From Actinomycetota bacterium (lineage in GTDB: Bacteria > Actinomycetota > Humimicrobiia > Humimicrobiales > Humimicrobiaceae): 10,144 bases of DNA. Made by a program: the position numbers and the translations under genes. This document shows positions 6,776 through 10,144 of this stretch, piece by piece. How positions within the stretch are numbered: position 1 is the stretch's first letter; each line of letters starts with the position of its first letter. The notes beneath the pieces were generated by a model. That model searched no databases and was not told where the DNA came from. It saw only the letters and a program-made list of their open reading frames with translations. The DNA lies in assembly GCA_028718045.1 (NCBI GenBank), contig JAQUMQ010000033.1, positions 1 through 10,144 of the forward strand, given 5' to 3'.

Positions 6776-7969
6776 TTAGGTATTTCTATACATCCTAACA
6801 GCTCTTTGCGGGCATACCTCGCTACACATTCCGCACCTGTCACATAAATTATCGTTTATAACCGCACCTGCACTTGTAAGTGATATTGCCTCATACATAC
6901 AACTTTTCAAACATACTCCGCATTTGCTGCAAAGATCCGTATCAACCGAAAATTTTATCCCTTTGAAATCCCTTTCGACTTCTGAAGTCTTCTTTATATT
7001 TTCAAGAGCAATTCCTTTTATATCGTTTATGCTTTTGTATCCTTTTGCATCCATCCATTGCTCAATATTTTTCATCCACTTACCGGTGACATTAAAGCCT
7101 CGTAACATCACCGCGGTTACCGTCTGTACTATGCTGGCACCTACCATTATATATTTAATTACATCCTGCCATTTCCAAACCCCAAGGCCGCCGATAATAG
7201 GGATTTTTACCGCTTTTGCCACCTGAAACGTTGTTTTTAGTCCATATCCAAGAAGATAAGGACCGCCATAGCCTCCGATCGACTCCCAGCCAATCGGAGC
7301 TGCTGTGTCTATATCAAGCATTATTCCCGACAATCTGGCTGAAAGATTTATGGCAGAAGCACCTTCTTCTTCAACCATTTTTGCCAGCGATACCGAATCA
7401 GATGTTTGAGGTGTAATTTTTACGCTAAAAGGTTTTTTTAGTACACGACTGCATGCATGCACAAATTCCTTAGTCAAATCTACTGCTCCCGCACCTATTT
7501 TAACTCCCATGTCCGCCGCAAAAGGACAAGAATTATTAAGTTCAACCCAATCTGCTTTCGTCTGGTTTACCATCTCGCACATTTCGATCCATTCTTCTTT
7601 TGTGGCTCCCGAAAGACTTGCGATTATGATTCCGTCACTTCCTACCATATCTTTTGCTTTATTTATGTCGTTCATATAATCCGCATAATTAAAAGAAGAG
7701 CATTCCTCTAATGATCTTAGCGTAAAACTCCCCGGTAAATTATCCGGATACCCCGGATATTCACGGTAATCAAATAATTTAAATCTAGGTCTCGGATATT
7801 TTCTTCCGATTGCGGCAGAATTTCCAAATAAAGATTTTGCGATTGCTCCCGAAGCTCCGCCTTCTATACATCTTTTCATTCTTGTTGAATCCCAGGTTGG
7901 AGTCGCTGATCCGACTATTAAAGGATTCTTAAACTTTACTCCCGAAATTTCTACGTTTTTTTCTGTCAC
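6776..7969 (-). CDS. Dihydropyrimidine dehydrogenase (PreA)-like / dihydroorotate dehydrogenase-fold oxidoreductase with C-terminal 2x[4Fe-4S] ferredoxin domain
   Basis: A 397-residue, probably cytoplasmic protein. Residues about 5-310 form an FMN-binding TIM barrel of the dihydroorotate/dihydropyrimidine dehydrogenase family: NPLIVGSA near the N-terminus, AKSLF (44-48), the active-site loop ELNNSCPF with catalytic cysteine C148, SVKITP (182-187), GGYGGP (232-237) and the FMN-phosphate region IIGGLGVWKWQDV. Residues about 340-390 hold two ferredoxin motifs, C347-C350-C353-C357 and C376-C379-C382-C386. This barrel-ferredoxin order matches PreA and the C-terminal part of mammalian DPD. The start is a GTG with GGAGG five bases upstream. 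PreA normally pairs with PreT, the NADH-oxidising flavoprotein; no PreT is in the window, so electrons may come from ferredoxin or a distant partner. It follows three RraA-like genes after a 76-base gap. Pyrimidine reduction is possible but not shown, since no hydantoinase is near; another C=C or ring substrate is equally plausible. Confidence 0.9.
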   Translation of the reverse strand: MTEKNVEISGVKFKNPLIVGSATPTWDSTRMKRCIEGGASGAIAKSLFGNSAAIGRKYPRPRFKLFDYREYPGYPDNLPGSFTLRSLEECSSFNYADYMNDINKAKDMVGSDGIIIASLSGATKEEWIEMCEMVNQTKADWVELNNSCPFAADMGVKIGAGAVDLTKEFVHACSRVLKKPFSVKITPQTSDSVSLAKMVEEEGASAINLSARLSGIMLDIDTAAPIGWESIGGYGGPYLLGYGLKTTFQVAKAVKIPIIGGLGVWKWQDVIKYIMVGASIVQTVTAVMLRGFNVTGKWMKNIEQWMDAKGYKSINDIKGIALENIKKTSEVERDFKGIKFSVDTDLCSKCGVCLKSCMYEAISLTSAGAVINDNLCDRCGMCSEVCPQRAVRMYRNT

Positions 7970-7974
7970 TACTT

Positions 7975-7979
7975 CCTCC
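7975..7979 (-). promoter_or_regulatory. Strong ribosome binding site for the GTG-started PreA-like gene
   Basis: The minus strand reads GGAGG, then five bases, then the GTG at 7969. The perfect core supports the non-ATG start, and the encoded N-terminus begins close to the first barrel strand, as in the family. Confidence 0.8.
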
Positions 7980-8045
7980 GCACATAATAAAATAATAAAT
8001 TTTAATAATTATTCAATACATTGATAAAATTTCTCTTTCTGAAAC

Positions 8046-8675
8046 TTACTTGAAATTGTATGTTTGCAAAGTGGTTCTGCCTTCTTTTAACTGAGTGATT
8101 ATTGTTTTTTCTTTTTCAGTTATCCTTTCTGCATTGGCAAGCACTTCTTTGATATCTTTTCCTTTTATGACAATAACACCGTCGCTATTTCCTCTGATAT
8201 AATCACCTTTTTCTATTATTATGCCTCCTATAGATATGGATTCATTTATTGAACCAGGGGCAAATTTCGTTGTTCCCTTTATGCATGTACCGATCGAAAA
8301 TACGGGAAAGCCCATATCGATGATTTCTTTTTTATCCCTGACACAACCATAAACAACTAAGCCGGCAATTCCCCTTAAGAAAGCAGCATAGCTCATTATT
8401 TCGCCCCATACCCCTGCTTCGGTATATCCTTTAGCGTCGACGACAAGAACATCCCCTTTTTCAGCTTCGTAAATTGCATGGTGCAAAACTATATTATCCG
8501 CAGGACGCAGATCAACAGTAACCGCTTTACCTGTTACCGAAAATGAATCGGACAGAGGTTTTATCGCTGAAGGCAAAGCTCCCTTTTTGCCATATGCTTC
8601 ATGTAAAGTTGCAGTTTGGTATTCTTTTAATTTTTCAAGAAAATACTTCTCATTACTAATATTGTCATTCATCAT
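8046..8675 (-). CDS. RraA-like protein 3 (HMG/CHA aldolase / oxaloacetate decarboxylase fold)
   Basis: A 209-residue member of the RraA/4-hydroxy-4-methyl-2-oxoglutarate aldolase family, often misnamed dimethylmenaquinone methyltransferase. Active members are metal-dependent and cleave 4-hydroxy-2-oxo acids to pyruvate or decarboxylate oxaloacetate; E. coli RraA instead inhibits RNase E. The family signature is visible as GDVLVVD (74-80), GVWGEI (88-93), YGCVRDKKEI (109-118), MGFPVFS (121-127), KGDYIRGNSDGVIVI (156-170) and a C-terminal helix. The catalytic pattern reads E92-x20-R113-D114-x2-E117, compatible with the R-D-x2-E/D metal site of active lyases. It is the most diverged of the three, with a shortened N-terminus (ATLHEAYGKKGALPS in place of the STxxISDAL helix). 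The ATG has AGAGG five bases upstream, overlapping the stop of the preceding RraA gene with an 8-base gap, so translation is probably coupled. An RNA-regulatory role looks unlikely in this setting. Confidence 0.88.
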   Translation of the reverse strand: MMNDNISNEKYFLEKLKEYQTATLHEAYGKKGALPSAIKPLSDSFSVTGKAVTVDLRPADNIVLHHAIYEAEKGDVLVVDAKGYTEAGVWGEIMSYAAFLRGIAGLVVYGCVRDKKEIIDMGFPVFSIGTCIKGTTKFAPGSINESISIGGIIIEKGDYIRGNSDGVIVIKGKDIKEVLANAERITEKEKTIITQLKEGRTTLQTYNFK

Positions 8676-8683
8676 AAGTTCCT

Positions 8684-9346
8684 CTATACCATCTTTTCGT
8701 AATTATATTTTTTGTCTACTTCGAGTATCGATTTACCGGATTTAATTTCTTTTATCATGGCTTGTTCTTTTTCAAATAATTCTTCGGCCTTGTCCAATAC
8801 TTCATTTATTTTCTCCGAAGGTATGATAACTACTCCGCTCCCGTCAGCCATCGCATAATCTCCGGGTCTTACCTGGACTCCTCCACACTGAATAATCTTG
8901 TTCGTATCAAGAGACATTATTCTTTTTCTTGCAGTAACCGGAACTACGGCTCTGGCAAAAACCGGAAAATTTATTGGTTTTATATCGTCAATGTCCCTGA
9001 ATGCACCGTCGATTATAACTCCGGCTACTTTTTTATTTTTTGCACCATAACTTAAAATTTCACCCCAGCAAGACACATCTTTTCGTCCGCCATTATCGAT
9101 GACTATGATGTCTCCTTCATCCGCAACTTCTATGGCATTGATTCCAAGATGGGAATCGGATCGTGTCAATCCGGCTGCCGTAATTTTCATTGTAACTATA
9201 CGTCCAAAAATTTTCGGACAATCATAAGCGGGAAGTATTCCTGAAATTCCGCTTTTAAGATTAATGGCATCAAGAGCGTCTGAGATATTCGTCGTCGATA
9301 ATTTTAATCCTCGACTTATAATTTCTTTCTTGCTTAATTCTTTCAA
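8684..9346 (-). CDS. RraA-like protein 2 (HMG/CHA aldolase / oxaloacetate decarboxylase fold), TTG start
   Basis: A 220-residue RraA-family protein. The start is TTG, with AAAGGA eight bases upstream and the protein opening one helix before STTNISDALDA (17-27), as expected; the next in-frame ATG is at residue 53 and would remove conserved sequence. Visible family marks are EGDIIVIDNGG (77-87), SCWGEIL (92-98), DGAFRDIDDI (113-122), FPVFAR (127-132), QVRPGDYAMADGSGVVIIP (158-176) and a charged C-terminal helix. The active-site pattern is E96-x20-R117-D118-x2-D121, so the metal-binding acid after R-D is present and lyase activity is plausible. Probable roles are retro-aldol cleavage of a 4-hydroxy-2-oxo acid to pyruvate, or beta-keto acid decarboxylation; which one is unknown. 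It sits 42 bases after RraA-like gene 1 and 8 bases before gene 3. Confidence 0.9.
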   Translation of the reverse strand: MKELSKKEIISRGLKLSTTNISDALDAINLKSGISGILPAYDCPKIFGRIVTMKITAAGLTRSDSHLGINAIEVADEGDIIVIDNGGRKDVSCWGEILSYGAKNKKVAGVIIDGAFRDIDDIKPINFPVFARAVVPVTARKRIMSLDTNKIIQCGGVQVRPGDYAMADGSGVVIIPSEKINEVLDKAEELFEKEQAMIKEIKSGKSILEVDKKYNYEKMV

Positions 9347-9354
9347 AACTTTAT

Positions 9355-9360
9355 TCCTTT
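9355..9360 (-). promoter_or_regulatory. Ribosome binding site supporting the TTG start of RraA-like gene 2
   Basis: The minus strand reads AAAGGA, then eight bases, then TTG at 9346. No ATG or GTG in this frame lies within the expected N-terminal region, so this site decides the start. Confidence 0.6.
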
Positions 9361-9388
9361 CTTCCTGCCGGTCATTAATTTTTATTTT

Positions 9389-10051
9389 TTAACTTTTATT
9401 TTTTCTTTGTAAATTATGGTATCCGAAAATCTGCCTTGCCTCTCTTAATGAAAGTCCTTTTTTAAAACTTTTTAAAATTTCTTCTTCCTTTTTTTCGATC
9501 AACTCGGCGGCATCTGCGATTTCATTTATTTTTTCTTCAGGTACCACAACAACACCAGAGTCATCCGCAACAACAAGATCATTATGATTAACTCTTATGT
9601 TTCCGATCGATACCGGGACATTAAATCCTATCAAACCAACTCTATCTTTACCTGTTACCATAAAGTGCCCCTTGCTCCATAAAGGGTATTTCAATTCTCT
9701 TATTACTTCTACATCCCTGCATACCCCATTGATAACAGTTCCTGCAATGTTTTTTTCTTTTGAAACAACAGTCAAAATGCCTCCCCAGACAGTGCAGTCT
9801 GTCCGTCCTTCATTATCCAAAACCAGCATTGATCCTTCCTTGATATCATCGATATAATCTCCTACGCTTTCATTTTTCAAGCTAACCGGCGCATATTTTA
9901 AAGTAACGGCATAGCCAACAGCTTTTAAACCATAAAATATCGGTTTTAAGCCCTCGCATCCGCATCTTATCCCCATTTTATCCAGTGCATCCGATATGGC
10001 AGGAGTAGATAATTTTTTATATCTTTCAATTATGCTTTCCATATTTTTCAT
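9389..10051 (-). CDS. RraA-like protein 1 (HMG/CHA aldolase / oxaloacetate decarboxylase fold), altered metal-site motif
   Basis: I start this protein at the ATG at 10051 (220 residues). The frame stays open to a TTG at 10084, but that codon lacks a ribosome binding site, whereas a modest GGAA lies upstream of 10051 and the resulting length equals that of its neighbour. Family marks are LSTPAISDALDKMG (14-27), GSMLVLDNEGR (73-83), TVWGGIL (87-93), NGVCRDVEVI (108-117), YPLWSKG (122-128), NDLVVADDSGVVVVP (157-171) and a lysine- and glutamate-rich C-terminal helix. The catalytic region reads G91-x20-R112-D113-V-E-V116: the acid normally three residues after the aspartate is valine, with glutamate one position early. 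Metal binding or activity may therefore differ from the two downstream paralogues. It could be a lyase with another specificity or a non-catalytic subunit, as RraA proteins form trimers or hexamers. It is the first complete gene of the right block. Confidence 0.88.
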   Translation of the reverse strand: MKNMESIIERYKKLSTPAISDALDKMGIRCGCEGLKPIFYGLKAVGYAVTLKYAPVSLKNESVGDYIDDIKEGSMLVLDNEGRTDCTVWGGILTVVSKEKNIAGTVINGVCRDVEVIRELKYPLWSKGHFMVTGKDRVGLIGFNVPVSIGNIRVNHNDLVVADDSGVVVVPEEKINEIADAAELIEKKEEEILKSFKKGLSLREARQIFGYHNLQRKNKS

Positions 10052-10106
10052 AATAATTTCCGTATATATATTTTTTAAAAACAAATCAAATATTTATTCA
10101 TGATTT

Positions 10107-10144
10107 TTAATTACTTTTCTTGAGCGCTTTATATATCATTTCTA
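10107..10144 (-). CDS. Possible C-terminal tail of an upstream gene, cut by the window edge
   Basis: On the minus strand one frame is open from the edge to a TAA at 10109-10107, ending in EMIYKALKKSN. Amphipathic, lysine-rich endings like this are common protein C-termini, and the 55-base gap to the next start would suit an operon. The other two frames have stops within the first bases. With only about 12 codons this may be chance. No family can be assigned. The remaining 10052-10106 is AT-rich leader with no clear promoter or terminator. Confidence 0.35.
   Translation of the reverse strand, partial: EMIYKALKKSN

Noticed and set aside
8046..10051. RraA genes as RNase E regulators or menaquinone methyltransferases
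   Set aside because: The second name is a historical misannotation of this fold. The first is known for the E. coli type, whereas metabolic neighbours and R-D-x2-E/D motifs in two of the three favour lyase chemistry.
10052..10084. 11-residue extension of RraA-like gene 1 from a TTG
   Set aside because: There is no ribosome binding site upstream of the TTG, and the ATG at 10051 gives a length equal to the neighbouring paralogue.
10076..10098. AAATCA...TGATTT inverted repeat upstream of RraA-like gene 1
   Set aside because: Arms are only six bases, AT-rich, and do not match the TTGA-N2-TCAA form of the stronger repeat at 6603-6644.

Overview
The window is AT-rich. Every supported gene lies on the minus strand, so transcription runs from the right end to the left. 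AT-rich coding sequence, strong GGAGG-type ribosome binding sites, some GTG and TTG starts, an iron-dependent alcohol dehydrogenase, a ferredoxin-domain oxidoreductase and a UbiD-type decarboxylase together suggest an anaerobic bacterium, most likely a clostridium-like Firmicute. That placement is inference. No rRNA, tRNA, CRISPR array, transposase or phage gene is visible.

Layout in transcription order. A possible last few codons of an upstream gene sit at the right edge. Then come three consecutive, diverged RraA-like aldolase/decarboxylase paralogues (10051-8046) and a dihydropyrimidine/dihydroorotate-dehydrogenase-like flavoprotein with two C-terminal [4Fe-4S] motifs (7969-6776). A 216-base gap follows, holding a 10-base perfect inverted repeat. 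After it is a tight second block: iron-containing alcohol dehydrogenase (6559-5402), FAD flavoprotein of the fumarate reductase/succinate dehydrogenase superfamily (5398-3746), UbiD-family decarboxylase (3720-2356), class III aminotransferase (2326-1025) and an APC-family amine/amino-acid permease (990 to beyond base 1, cut by the window edge). Gaps in the second block are 3, 25, 29 and 34 bases, so it reads as one operon. The first block may be joined to it or have its own promoter.

Taken together this looks like a catabolic gene cluster: an importer for a nitrogenous substrate, a transaminase, an aldehyde/alcohol redox enzyme, two different flavoproteins suited to adding or removing hydrogen at C=C bonds, a prenylated-FMN decarboxylase for an unsaturated or aromatic acid, and three pyruvate-aldolase-fold proteins. 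I do not recognise this set as a described pathway. Parts overlap with reductive pyrimidine/beta-alanine catabolism (PreA-like enzyme, omega-transaminase, iron alcohol dehydrogenase), but the hydantoinase and ureidopropionase of that route are absent from the window, and UbiD and RraA do not belong to it. The most informative residue-level clue is that the fumarate-reductase-like protein keeps the FAD site and two active-site arginines but lacks both substrate-binding histidines, so it is probably not a fumarate or succinate enzyme.
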